The notes under the pieces: model-generated | Seen by the model: the letters and a program-made list of their open reading frames with translations, nothing else | What the model was told of the DNA's origin: nothing | Databases searched by the model: none | NCBI GenBank assembly: GCA_041394325.1 | Contig: JAWKIJ010000001.1 | Location: forward strand, 372,001-436,000 | DNA length: 64,000 nt | From: JAWKIJ01 sp041394325 | GTDB taxonomy: Bacteria; Actinomycetota; Acidimicrobiia; Acidimicrobiales; Microtrichaceae | Direction of reading: 5' to 3' | Shown here: positions 10,060 to 19,203 of the stretch, one piece after another | Layout: each line of letters starts with the position of its first letter | How positions within the stretch are numbered: position 1 is the stretch's first letter | Program-made: the position numbers and the translations under genes

Positions 10060-11275
10060 GTGCCTGACGATCCGAGGGACGATTCGCTCCACGGGCCCGC
10101 CGCGGACGGGACCGTCGCTGCCCACGGGGCGCCGACCACGGCACGTCGGGTGCTCACCGCGGTCCGGGGACGGGTGGCGTCGCGGGTCGTGTCGCTGGTG
10201 GACCGGACGCCGGCGGTCGGACGGTTGCACGGCTCCCTCGAGGAGTTCGCCCGGGAGTTTCGCGACCTCAACGCCGCGACGACCGATGGGTACCGACGTG
10301 GCGACGATCACGTCCGCGCCGAGCTCGACCACGCGGTCGGCGAGCTCGACCGACGGATGACACGCTGGGTGCCGGAGTCGGTCGACGCGCTTCGACGCCA
10401 CCTCGAGACGAGGATCGACGAGGCGGTGGCGGTGGCGATGGAGTCGCTCACCACCCGGGTGCGACGCCTCGAACGACGCGGCACCTCGCCGACTCCGACT
10501 CCGACCCCGATCCCGAAGGGAACGGCAACGACGGGCCTGACCGATGCCGACGACGCCGCGGGTGCGGCGGTCGGGTCGCGGGCGGACGCGGTCGGCGCGG
10601 CGATCAGCGACCTGGGCATCGACTACAGCGCGTTCGAGGACGAGTTGCGGGGTAGCCCCGCGCACGTCCGACGCCTCGCGGCGGTCCACGTCGAGACGAT
10701 CGCATCGTTCGGCGCCGGGGACCTCCCGGTGCTGGACGTCGGGTGCGGTCGAGGCGAGCTGCTTGAACTGCTCCGCGGCGCGGGATCGACGCGGGGGTCG
10801 ACCTCAACCCCGTCTCGGTCGAGGAGTGCCGCGAAGCAGGGCTCGACGTGGTGGGAGGCGACGCTGTCGAGTTGCTGGGTGCCCTCGGGCCGGGGTCGCT
10901 GCGGGCCGTGGTGGGTATGCACCTGGTCGAGCACCTGACCGACGCGGAGCGGACACGGCTGTTCACCGCGGCATTCGGAGCGATCGCCCCCGGTGGAGGG
11001 TGATCTTCGAGACCCCCAACCCCGAGAACCTCCGGGTCGGCGCCACCTCGTTCTGGCTCGACCCCACGCACCTCCGCCCCGTCCCGCCGCGACTGTTGGA
11101 GTTCCAGCTCGCCCAGTGCGGGTTCGAGGAAGTCGAGATCCAGCGCCTCCACCCCTCCGACGACGCCGTCGAGGTGCCCTCCGACGCCGATCCGTTCACC
11201 CGTCGGCTCGCCGACGCCTGGAACAACCTGGTCGCCGGCCCGATGGACTACGCGGTCGTCGGGCGCCGCCCCTGA
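10060..11275 (+). CDS. SAM-dependent methyltransferase with predicted coiled-coil N-terminus, two frame breaks
   Basis: With two single-base losses repaired (near 10780 and 10995) this encodes about 405 residues. The first ~190 are charged and helix-prone (VRAELDHAVGELDRRM, VDALRRHLETRIDEAV), consistent with a coiled coil. A Pro-Thr linker (TPTPTPIPKG) leads to a class I methyltransferase domain: SAM motif I LPVLDVGCGRGELLELLR, then LRAVVGMHLVEHL in the second frame and VIFETPNPENLRVGATSFWL in the third. The start is the first GTG after the upstream stop. In Wzm/Wzt systems such as E. coli WbdD, a methyltransferase with a coiled-coil ruler caps the chain recognised by Wzt; position beside Wzt suggests a similar terminator here, which is inference. 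Confidence 0.72.
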
Positions 11276-12544
11276 GTGACACCCCGGCCGGCGCCGATCC
11301 GGGATCCGGCGCCCACGACCGAAGCGGTGGACGCGGTGGTGAGCAGCGCCTCGTAGCGGGCCATCACCGCGTCCCATTCGAGTTCGGCCTCGACGTAGGC
11401 GCGTCCCGATGCGGCGAGTCGGGCGGCGGCGTCGGGGTGTTCGAGCAGCCAGTCGAGGCTTTCGGCGAAGGTCGCCGGATCGTGATAGGTCAGTCCCCCA
11501 CCGGCGCGCTCGACGAGGCCGGAGGTCACATCGCAGTCGCTGCGCACCAGGACCGGCCGGTCCGCGAGCCACGCCTCGGCGAGGGTCATACCGAAGCTCT
11601 CCTGGCGTGACGGTTGGAGCAGCGCCACCGCCCCCCGGATGGCCGCCCACTTCTCGTCCTCGGTGACGAAGCCGGTGACGACGACCCGGCCGGGGTCGTG
11701 TACGCCCAACGGATCGACCTCCTGTCCGCACAGCACGAGACGGACGGGGCGCGATCGCGCCGTGGTGTACCGGTCCGTCGCGACCCGGTGCAGCGCGACC
11801 GCGTCGTGCACCCCTTGTTGAGGTCGATCCGCCCGACGCACACCAGGTAGGGGTCATCGCCGAGGCCGAACCGTCGCCGGAACGCCACCGCGGCCTCGTC
11901 CAGCGTGGCCGGCCGATTAGGCGGCTCGAACCCGATGCCGATCACGGCGGAGGGGCCGCGGTGGCGGAAGCGCAGCCGCACGAGTGCCGCCTCCTCCGGT
12001 GTGGACAAAGCCACCGCGTCGACCCGGTCCAACACGGTGCGTATCACGGGAGCCTCAGCGGCCATTCCTCGTGTGCGGTGGGGTGCAGCAGTGTGGGGAC
12101 GAGGCCCGACACGGCGGCCACTCCGATCGAGGTGGTCGCGTAGAGGTACGTGAAGAAGACGACGACGTCGACCTCGGCAGCGACCTGGCGGAGCCGGTCG
12201 GCGAACCCGCGGGGTTCGGCCCCTGTTCGTGCATCCAGGCGTCGCACAGCGCAGGGCTCGGCACGACGCTCCGTGCACCGGGTCCGGCGACCGCGCGGAG
12301 GCGTCCGCAAACGCGCGGGCTCTCTCGGTGCCGACACCGCGAGTCGTTCGACCCGCACGCCGTTCAGATCGGAGGTGCCGGGATCGTAGAAGTCCTCCCA
12401 CGTGTCGTAGTCGCGGGCACACGTGGTGAGCACCGACACGGTGTGTCCCCGCGCCGCGAGCCGCTCCGCGAACTGACCGCAGAGAGCTTCGGCACCCCCG
12501 GCCACCTCGGCCCCGTAGCGCTGGACGACGAAGCACAGCCGCAC
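11248..12544 (-). CDS. Family 4 glycosyltransferase, five frame breaks
   Basis: Reading from GTG 12544, the blocks are LCFVVQRYGAEVAGGAEAL, CDAWMHEQGPNPAG, VDVVVFFTYLYATTSIGVAA, VIRTVLDRVDAVALSTPEEA, DPYLVCVGRID, then GVHDAVALHRVATD and SRQESFGMTLAEAWLADRP. They lie in changing frames with breaks near 12325, 12270, 12205, 12050 and 11822. Every change fits loss of exactly one base, and with five bases restored the gene is 434 codons, the same class and size as the forward transferase at 8805. Start and stop are clear: GTG one base after the upstream stop, and TAG 11250-11248. It overlaps the convergent methyltransferase by 28 bp. If the breaks are real the gene is dead; a sequence artefact is more likely. 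Confidence 0.72.
11290..11313 (+). terminator. Stable hairpin just after the methyltransferase gene
   Basis: GGCGCCG (11290-11296) pairs with CGGCGCC (11307-11313); inside, ATCC pairs with GGAT past a one-base bulge. It begins 14 nt after the forward operon's stop. No U tract follows, and the DNA also codes for the end of the opposing transferase, so terminator function is tentative. Confidence 0.35.
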
Positions 12545-12545
12545 G

Positions 12546-13613
12546 TCAGCGCCGTTCGTACCACTCGGCGATCGTCTCGGTGAGGGGACCGAGTGCGGCT
12601 TCGAGCGATCGGGCCGCAGCCTGACGGCGGCCGCGCAGCACCAACTCGGCGCGGTGCCGCGGGTCGAGGGCCATGCCGATCGCCTCCGCGAACGCCGGGG
12701 CCGAATCGGAACCGACCACGAGGCCGCCGTCGCCGACGGTCTCGGCCAGGGCGCCGTGGTCCGCCACGACGACCGGGACCGACATCGCCATCGCCTCCAA
12801 CACCGGGATGCAGAGCCCTTCGTGACGGCTCGCGGTCGCGACGACGTCGGCGGCGCGGTAGAGCTCGGCGAGGTGGGTGTCGGGGAGGCCACCGGTGATC
12901 CAGGCGCGATCGGACAGGCCGAGCGACGCGGCGAACGCCTCCACCTTGGCGGCGAAGGCCGGTCGGGGATGATGGCCGACCAGGGCGAGCGTGGCGTCCG
13001 GTCGGGCGTGGGTGACCAACAGGTGGTGCGCCGCGACGAGGAGCTGCGGCTGCTTGTGCGAGAGAGGAGTTGGCCGACGAACAGCACGAGCGGCCCGGGG
13101 GCGCCGTCGGACCTGCTGTCCGAAGTGCGGGTCCGACGCGAGGTGAACGAGCCGGCCGGGGTCGACGAGGTGGGCCACACGGTCCACGTGTGTGGCACCC
13201 AGCGGCGCGAGATCCCGTTCGTTGAACGTCGAGTACGTGACCACCCGTTCGGCGCGGTGGACGAGCGCCGACAGCTGCTCGCGGCCCAGGGTGAGGCGCG
13301 GCGAAGTCGGGGTCGTCCTCGAAGAAGCGCCGGGGTGATGTTGTGGTACCAGATCCACACCCTCGCGCCCAGCGATCCGACGCGCTCCCAGACCTCCTCG
13401 TCGCCGATGCTGGCGTGCAGGATGACCACGTCGTCGGCGTGCACCACCCGGTCGATCGCCGCGATGGGCAGCACGTAGGCGGTCGCGGTGGGGTCGACGA
13501 ACCGGGCGAGGATCTGGGAGTCGCCGAAGCGGTCGAGCGCACCGCGGAGATTGTGCGCGATGTGGGTGATGGCGTCGCCTTCGCGCGCCCACCAGCACCT
13601 GATGGATCGCCAT
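12546..13613 (-). CDS. Family 4 glycosyltransferase, several frame breaks
   Basis: Begins MAIHQVLVGAR at ATG 13613. After a break the frame gives EGDAITHIAHNLRGALDRFG, then AAIDRVVHADDVVILHASIG and RVWIWYHNITPA, and later ATHVDRVAHLVDPGRL, WITGGLPDTHLAELYRAADV and ASRHEGLCIPVLEAMA (the E-x7-E donor signature). Breaks near 13583, 13330 and 13300 each fit loss of CG/GC from a CGCG tract. Two further changes near 13110 and 13070 cancel. About 358 residues when repaired. It belongs to the mannosyl-type GT4 group. Its stop is one base from the start of the next minus-strand transferase, so the two are co-transcribed. Confidence 0.72.
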   Translation of the reverse strand: MAIHQVLVGARRRRHHPHRAQSPRCARPLRRLPDPRPVRRPHRDRLRAAHRGDRPGGARRRRGHPARQHRRRGGLGARRIAGREGVDLVPQHHPGASSRTTPTSPRLTLGREQLSALVHRAERVVTYSTFNERDLAPLGATHVDRVAHLVDPGRLVHLASDPHFGQQVRRRPRAARAVRRPTPLSHKQPQLLVAAHHLLVTHARPDATLALVGHHPRPAFAAKVEAFAASLGLSDRAWITGGLPDTHLAELYRAADVVATASRHEGLCIPVLEAMAMSVPVVVADHGALAETVGDGGLVVGSDSAPAFAEAIGMALDPRHRAELVLRGRRQAAARSLEAALGPLTETIAEWYERR

Positions 13614-13628
13614 CGACTCGACGCGACC

Positions 13629-14188
13629 TCAGCCCTCGCCGGGAACGGCCGTCCCGTCGGGGTTGCCGTGCTCGATCACGTTCAGCCGTTGTTCGACGGC
13701 GGTGATCCGGTGGTGCACCGCGTCGATGTCGCCCAACAGGTCGTTGCGGACCACTTTCGCGTCTCGTCCAACGCCGCCGCCATCGCGTCGAGCGCGGCCG
13801 CCACCTCGGTCGCGAAGCGCGACATCTGCTCGGCGAGGCCACCCACTTGGCGGGTGACGAGCCGTCCGACCGTCTGGTGCAGCACCGCTCCGCCGGGGAG
13901 CGACGACGTGGACTCGATGAAGCGTTGGCCGAAACGCACCGCCCGCACCGCGGCGACCGCCGGCGGGATGCGGTCGAAGGCCCGGAACCACAACGGGTCG
14001 CGCGGCATCCGTGCGAACTCGGACTCGAGCTGTGCGTCGAGCTCGGGTGGATACTTCCCGCTGCGGCGACCCTCCTCGACCCGCCGGGCGACCTCGGCGG
14101 TAGCCGCCTCGTACGCCTCCCGACCGTCGGGGATCACCGACGTGTCGCCCTCCTCGCTCGAGACCTTTCCGTCGTCGTCCGTCACCAC
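13629..14188 (-). CDS. Hypothetical protein with amphipathic/coiled-coil C-terminus, one frame break
   Basis: With one base restored near 13755 this gives about 186 residues. The N-terminus is acidic. The middle (YPPELDAQLESEFARMP, DPLWFRAFDRIPPAV) leads to a helical region (EQMSRFATEVAAALDAMAAA) and a C-terminal stretch (GDIDAVHHRITAVEQRLNVI) typical of a coiled coil. No catalytic motif is seen. GTG 14188 is the only start after an in-frame TAG upstream. It is the first gene of a three-gene minus-strand unit with the two GT4 genes (15-bp gap), so a role in the same glycan assembly complex is likely but unproven. TAGCCT about 30 nt upstream of the start is a candidate -10. Confidence 0.65.
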
Positions 14189-14325
14189 CGCTCTCGAATC
14201 TCCATCGGGGACCGACGAGCGAGGCTAGTTGCCCCCCGTCGCCCACTCCGCCGATGGACCCGTCGGGATTCCGGTGCAAGGCGGGTGCTCGACGGTCGTC
14301 GATATGGTGATGGGAGCGACTATGA

Positions 14326-15701
14326 GTGTCGGTAGCCGACCAGACCGCGACGCAGCGCTCGACGCGCCACCCGACGTTTATCGACCGGCGGTCGTGCCGC
14401 TGCCTCGCCGGGCGGCGTCGGTGGTCGGTCGCCGCGGCCGGGGCGGTGCTCGTCACGTCGGCCGCTGGGCTCGCGGTCACACTCGTGGGCTGCGACGGAC
14501 GCCCACATCGGGCCTCGCCGGCGGCCCGGACCACGAGCGCGACCACGTCGACCTCACATTGGGCACCCCGACGAACCGCGACGGGCCGTCGGGGTTTCGA
14601 TCACACCGCTGGCGTTCGCTCGACCGGTCGGTGAGCTGTGGCGGGCGCCGGTTCCCGGACGCGGTGACGACCGACCAGTTCTTCACCCGAGCCGCTTGGC
14701 CCGAGGGCGTCGCCGCGAGGATCAGCGAGTACGACACCTCCGAGGCGGCCTTCGCCGCGTACGAGACCAACCCGATAGCCATGCGGGTCGGCGATCGGGT
14801 CCTCCACCGCTTCACCCGGCCCGCTTCCCGCTCCCACGAGCGAAGCTGGATCGAAGCCGACGGCCGCGGGTTCGTCGTGAGCCCGGCGGGAACCGGCTCG
14901 GACCTCACCGCCTGGACCGACGGCCGATGGGACGATGCCCTCGGCGATCTCATGGGGGCACTCCACTACCGAGCCGGCCGTTTCACGGCGGCACCGCCGT
15001 TCCGGGCGAGCTCCACACCCGATGTCACACCCGAGTGGTGGAACGCGAGGCGGCTCCTGTGGCGGGTCGGCGACGACCGCACGATGCTGTCGGCGTTCGA
15101 GGCCGACGGCCTCGACGTGACGAGCCTCCCGGGTCGAGCGGTGACCGTCCGCGGCCACGCCGCCCGCCTCGACGACGCGCGGGTCGTGTGGAGGGAGGAC
15201 CCCACGACGGTGATGGTCCTGGGCACCAGCTGGAAGCAGGTCGACCCGCTCGTCGGGGCCGATGCGGCGGCGACCGCCTGGGGGGTCGGAACGCTCGACG
15301 AGAACACGATCGCGTCGGCGATCCGAGGCCTCCGACCCTGAGCGACGGCGAGTACCACTCGATCCCGCTGTGGTACGGGCCGTCGCCCGGATCCAACCTG
15401 ATCGTGCGAACGCCGACCTCTCGTGGACCGCTCTGGATCCATCGACGCACCGGGAACGGGGTGAGAACCTCCGAGCCCGCCGCGGGCTCCGACGGCAGAG
15501 CGCTCCTCCTCGATCCCGACGCCGGAACCTCGCGGCTGTGGGTGTCGGCGCGGCGCTTCGGCCCTACCGATCCTCCCTCCTGCGCCGTCGTGGTGCCGGT
15601 ACCCGCACCGGGCACGACGGCGACCGTCGAGATCGGCACCGACTGTGTGACGGGCTGGGCGCGACCGATCGAGCTCGCGCCGCCGCGCCGGCGCGAGCTG
15701 A
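14326..15701 (+). CDS. Predicted membrane-anchored exported protein of unknown function, frame breaks
   Basis: Not a recognised family. In the first frame the protein starts MSVADQTATQRSTRH and carries one hydrophobic segment ending LAVTLVGCD, followed by an Ala/Thr/Ser linker, so it is probably exported and anchored or lipidated. The main body lies in a second frame from about 14600 (TTDQFFTRAAWPEGVAARI, TPEWWNARRLLWRVGDDRT, WREDPTTVMVLGTSWKQ). After a one-base loss near 15340 a third frame continues with EYHSIPLWYGPSPGSN and WVSARRFGPTDPPSCAVVV. A CG loss near 15690 would bring it to TGA 15699-15701. The total is then a whole 460 codons. Exact break positions at 14570-14600 are uncertain. 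It precedes a polytopic membrane protein, perhaps functionally linked. Confidence 0.5.
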
Positions 15702-15764
15702 TACAGCGGTCGGCCCCGGCAGGACGGGGCGCTGCGATAGCCTCGGGCCGACCCGAGAGAGCCC

Positions 15765-18044
15765 GTGCCTACCCGACCGCCGAACCCCGACGACGAGACC
15801 GCGCCCGCCCCGGACACACCGCCGGACCCGCGTCCCCCTGGCGTCGACGCCTCGTGGCGCTCGCGCTCCTGGTGCTGTACGTGCTGGGGATCGGGTTCGT
15901 GGCGACGCGAACTCGGCGTCACACCGGGCAACTGCGGCACCCGCTCGGCGACCGGTTTCGGCGATGGAACCGCCGGTGCGGTGTGGTTCGGCTACCTGTT
16001 CGACCGCAACGAGATCGGCCCCGACGACGCGGTCGAGACGCTCACCGGACCCGACCGGCGGGGGGAGCGCGTCTGGAGCCCCGAGGCGTGGAGCCAGACC
16101 CTCACGATGGCGCCGATCTGGGTCGCCACCCGAGTCGTCGGCGCGGTGTGCGCGGTCAACGTCTCGATGGTCGTGTCGTTCGCGGCGAGTGCCGCCGCGA
16201 TGGCGCTCCTGGTGCAGGTCCTCACCCGACGCTGGTGGCTCGCCGCCGCCGCGGGATACCTGTTCGCGTTCTCGAGCCTCGCCGTGCAGAAGTCCACCGG
16301 GCACCTGGCGTACCTCAACCAGTGGCCTTTCCCCCTGTTGGTGCTCGGACTCGTCTGGTCGATCCACCAACGCCGACGGGGCGGCGCGTTCCTCGCGGCG
16401 ACGGCGCTCGGGCTCGCCCCGTGGGTGGACGGCTACTACCTGCCGTTCGCGTGGATCGCGTTCGCGGTGATCGGCATCGGCCTCGTCGCGGCCGGCGGTC
16501 GCGCGTCGTGGTGGCCCCGTCTGCGTTCGATGGTCCAGGTCGCGGCCGGCGCGGCGATCGTGCAGCTCCCGCTGGTGCTCCTGGTGACCGGGCTCCTCGG
16601 GGGAACCGCCTCCCCGGCCGGATGGGCACCCACCCGACCCTTCACCGACGCGCTCGGGGAGTTCGACCACTACGGGGCGCGTCCCGGCGACTTCGTGACC
16701 CCCGACGCGCGCTCGCTGTTCTCGGGGTGGCTCCACCCGCGATCGGGGGTAGTCGAGGCCAACCCCTACGTCGGGCTGACCGTCCTGGCGCTGTGTGTCG
16801 CGGGGACGATCCTCTTCACGGTCCGGGCCGTGAGCCGCCGTCGACAGGCCCGTACCGCCGGCGAGGCCGACGGCGTCGGCCTCGGTGCGCCGACCGACCA
16901 CGAACACGACGTCACGGGCCGCGACGATCGGCTCCGACTCGTGACGGTCGCGACCCTGTCGGCCGTCGTCGTCGCCTACCTGTGCGGACCGGCGCGACCG
17001 CATCTGCTCCACGTCGAGCTGCCCAACCCGTTCGGTGTCGTCGCGGGCCTCGTGCCCCTGTGGCGGGTCCCGTCGCGGATGGCCGTCGTCGTCAACTGTC
17101 TCGCGGTGACGGCCGCCGCCCTGACCGTCGCGTGGTTGGTGTCGAGCATCCCGCGGCGCGTGTGGCGCGGGGTCGCGGCGGTGATGCTGTTGTTGTTCCT
17201 CGGTCTCGACCACGTGCACCCCGACCGTGGGGCGTACCGCCACTTCGACTATTCCCAGGCACCCACCGCGTACCGATGGCTCGCCAACCTTCGCGACGTA
17301 GACACGATCGCCGACTACCCCCTCGACGACCCCAACGGGACGTTCTCGACGTTCCAACCGGTGCATCACAAGCACACGCTCAACTCCAAGACCGCGTCGG
17401 GGATGCACACGCTGGAGGCCGCCGCAGGCCTCGCCGACCCCCAGACAGCGCCCCTGCTGCGGGCCTGGGGTGTCGACATGGTCGTTGCGCATCCGCTGTT
17501 GCGCGGCGGTTCGGGCGGGGGGCTGAACCACCACGACTTCGCTCTGGTCAACCGCATCGGAACGGACGACCCGATGCCGAAGGAGACTCCAGCGGGTCGG
17601 CGGCAGGCGCAGGGCTTGAGGGACTGGTACACCACCGACGTCTACCGGGTGAAGCCGGGCCCGACGGCGACGGGTGTGCTGGAGTCACGCACCGGCTGGT
17701 ACCCCCTCGACGTGTCCGACGGCCGGGCGTCGCGATGGGCGTCCACCAGGGCACCGACCGTCGTCGCCACCTCGTTCCGCGGCGCACGGACCTGCCGGGT
17801 GCACATGACCCTCACCACCTTCGGACCTCCCCGCGAGGTGAGGGCCACCCAGAGCGGCCGCCGGATCTGGCACGGCACGATCCCCGAGCCGACCGACGTC
17901 ACATTCGCCGGCCGGTGCGGGGTACCGATCACCCTCCACATCGGCGGTCCCGCGATCGAGCCCCGCGACGTCGACCCCCACTCCACCGATCCGCGCCGGC
18001 TCGCGCTCATGGTCTCGAGAGGCCGGGTCGCCTCGCTCCGCTGA
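15765..18044 (+). CDS. Large polytopic membrane protein, possible GT-C-type or YfhO-like, two frame breaks
   Basis: About 760 residues after repairing losses near 15845 (1 base) and 15910 (one CG from CGCG). It begins at GTG 15765 with a Pro-rich cytoplasmic tail, then LVALALLVLYVLGIGFVAT as the first helix, with about ten more hydrophobic segments up to ~residue 485. The rest is an extracytoplasmic domain (GVDMVVAHPLLRGG, SGMHTLEAAAGLADP). The overall pattern of many helices, short loops with Asp residues such as YLFDRNEIGPDDA and a long C-terminal domain resembles YfhO/GT-C membrane transferases, but no diagnostic motif is certain. A role using lipid-linked sugars is inference from context. 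Confidence 0.62.
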   Translation: MPTRPPNPDDETAPAPDTPPDPRPPGVDASWRSRSWCCTCWGSGSWRRELGVTPGNCGTRSATGFGDGTAGAVWFGYLFDRNEIGPDDAVETLTGPDRRGERVWSPEAWSQTLTMAPIWVATRVVGAVCAVNVSMVVSFAASAAAMALLVQVLTRRWWLAAAAGYLFAFSSLAVQKSTGHLAYLNQWPFPLLVLGLVWSIHQRRRGGAFLAATALGLAPWVDGYYLPFAWIAFAVIGIGLVAAGGRASWWPRLRSMVQVAAGAAIVQLPLVLLVTGLLGGTASPAGWAPTRPFTDALGEFDHYGARPGDFVTPDARSLFSGWLHPRSGVVEANPYVGLTVLALCVAGTILFTVRAVSRRRQARTAGEADGVGLGAPTDHEHDVTGRDDRLRLVTVATLSAVVVAYLCGPARPHLLHVELPNPFGVVAGLVPLWRVPSRMAVVVNCLAVTAAALTVAWLVSSIPRRVWRGVAAVMLLLFLGLDHVHPDRGAYRHFDYSQAPTAYRWLANLRDVDTIADYPLDDPNGTFSTFQPVHHKHTLNSKTASGMHTLEAAAGLADPQTAPLLRAWGVDMVVAHPLLRGGSGGGLNHHDFALVNRIGTDDPMPKETPAGRRQAQGLRDWYTTDVYRVKPGPTATGVLESRTGWYPLDVSDGRASRWASTRAPTVVATSFRGARTCRVHMTLTTFGPPREVRATQSGRRIWHGTIPEPTDVTFAGRCGVPITLHIGGPAIEPRDVDPHSTDPRRLALMVSRGRVASLR

Positions 18045-18084
18045 GCGCGCACCTGCCCTCAGGGGACCCCCCGGGTGGGCGGCC

Positions 18085-19203
18085 TCAGCGCACCCGGTTG
18101 CGGAAGCCTCGCACGATTCCGGCGCCGTAGGCGACCGAGAACGGCACCAGCAACGCGCCGAACGACGCGGCGTCGCGTACCGGCACCCCCGCCGCGGCCG
18201 CGGCCGCACCGGCCCCGACGCTCGCCCCCGCCGACGCGACCGCGAACCTTCGAGGTCGCCGCAGCATCGGCAGACCCACCACCGGAGCGGCCACCGCGAG
18301 CACGAGGAACAGACGGTGGAAGCGTTGGCCCGGCCGGAGGTGACCGTCCACCAGCACGCTGCCCCGGTGATACGCGTTGCGCAGGAATGCCCTCAACGTG
18401 GAGCGCGGATGGTAGGTGCAGGCGAACTCGGGGGAGATGTTGATCCGACCGAAGTCCAACAGGTTGCGGATCATCAACGTGTCGTCGTTGGCGAGGTGCG
18501 GATCCGCGCTGCGGCTCTCGACCCGGTCGGTCGCGTCGATCAACTGCTCCCGCGGTGCCATGAAGCACGTGGTGCCCTTGGGGAACCACTCGAACTCCTC
18601 GGCGCCGTACGACGTCGTGCGGGGGGCCCGCAGGTAACGCCGCCATGCCAGGAACGTGATCGCGTCCCAGAACCGCGTCCACGGAGCCGACGTCGACGCG
18701 GTGACCGCATGACCGTTCCAGATGCGACGGTCGGGGTGCTCGCGCAACTGCGTGGCCACGAACGCGAGCGAGGACGGGTGCAGGTGGACGCGGCTGTCGA
18801 GGAACAACACCAGCTCACCGGTCGCCTCCCCGAGCCCCCGCCGGCGCGCGGCCAGCCGGCCGGCGTTGTCCTGACGGAGGTGGCGGACGGTCAGGCCGTC
18901 AACCGGCCCACCCGGGGACGCGTCGTCGGCTGCCGGCCCGCTCAACGTGCGGAGCACCGCTGCGGTGTCGTCGGTGGAGCCGTCGTCGACCACGAGGAGC
19001 TCGACGCCGGGCCAGCCCGCCTCGGCGACCGCGACGCGGAGCGCCTCGACGGTGTCGGCCAACCAGCCCGCCTCGTTGTAGGTGGGCAGCACCGCGCTCA
19101 ACGACGGCAGCGCCGCCGCGTCAACAGACGTCGGCGACGTCGTCACGCGGGCCGCTGCCGGAGACGCGGAGGTCGTCGCCGAGGGCGCATCGGGTGCACT
19201 CAT
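18085..19203 (-). CDS. Family 2 glycosyltransferase with C-terminal membrane helix
   Basis: A 372-residue protein. A Ser/Thr/Ala-rich N-terminus precedes LSAVLPTYNEAGWLADTVEA and VELLVVDDGSTDDTAAVL, the GT-A nucleotide-binding half. LVLFLDSRVHLHP replaces the usual DxD with DSR, which may affect metal binding. NDDTLMIRNLLDFGR is the acceptor-side acidic block. Hydrophobic segments near the C-terminus (LFLVLAVAAPVVGLPML) suggest membrane attachment. ATG 19203 overlaps the stop of the upstream methyltransferase (ATGA), so the two are coupled. Probably acts at the cytoplasmic membrane face on polysaccharide precursors; sugar unknown. Confidence 0.82.
   Translation of the reverse strand: MSAPDAPSATTSASPAAARVTTSPTSVDAAALPSLSAVLPTYNEAGWLADTVEALRVAVAEAGWPGVELLVVDDGSTDDTAAVLRTLSGPAADDASPGGPVDGLTVRHLRQDNAGRLAARRRGLGEATGELVLFLDSRVHLHPSSLAFVATQLREHPDRRIWNGHAVTASTSAPWTRFWDAITFLAWRRYLRAPRTTSYGAEEFEWFPKGTTCFMAPREQLIDATDRVESRSADPHLANDDTLMIRNLLDFGRINISPEFACTYHPRSTLRAFLRNAYHRGSVLVDGHLRPGQRFHRLFLVLAVAAPVVGLPMLRRPRRFAVASAGASVGAGAAAAAAGVPVRDAASFGALLVPFSVAYGAGIVRGFRNRVR

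Noticed and set aside
15564..17534. A 656-codon open frame on the minus strand
   Set aside because: Antisense shadow of the polytopic membrane protein. The plus strand shows clear transmembrane helices and the minus frame shows none.
14696..18130. A 1,144-codon open frame on the plus strand
   Set aside because: Most of it is Arg/Pro-rich noise in the wrong frame of the membrane protein gene. Only short stretches (15342-15690 and about 15845-15910) carry real coding sense, as pieces of frame-broken genes.
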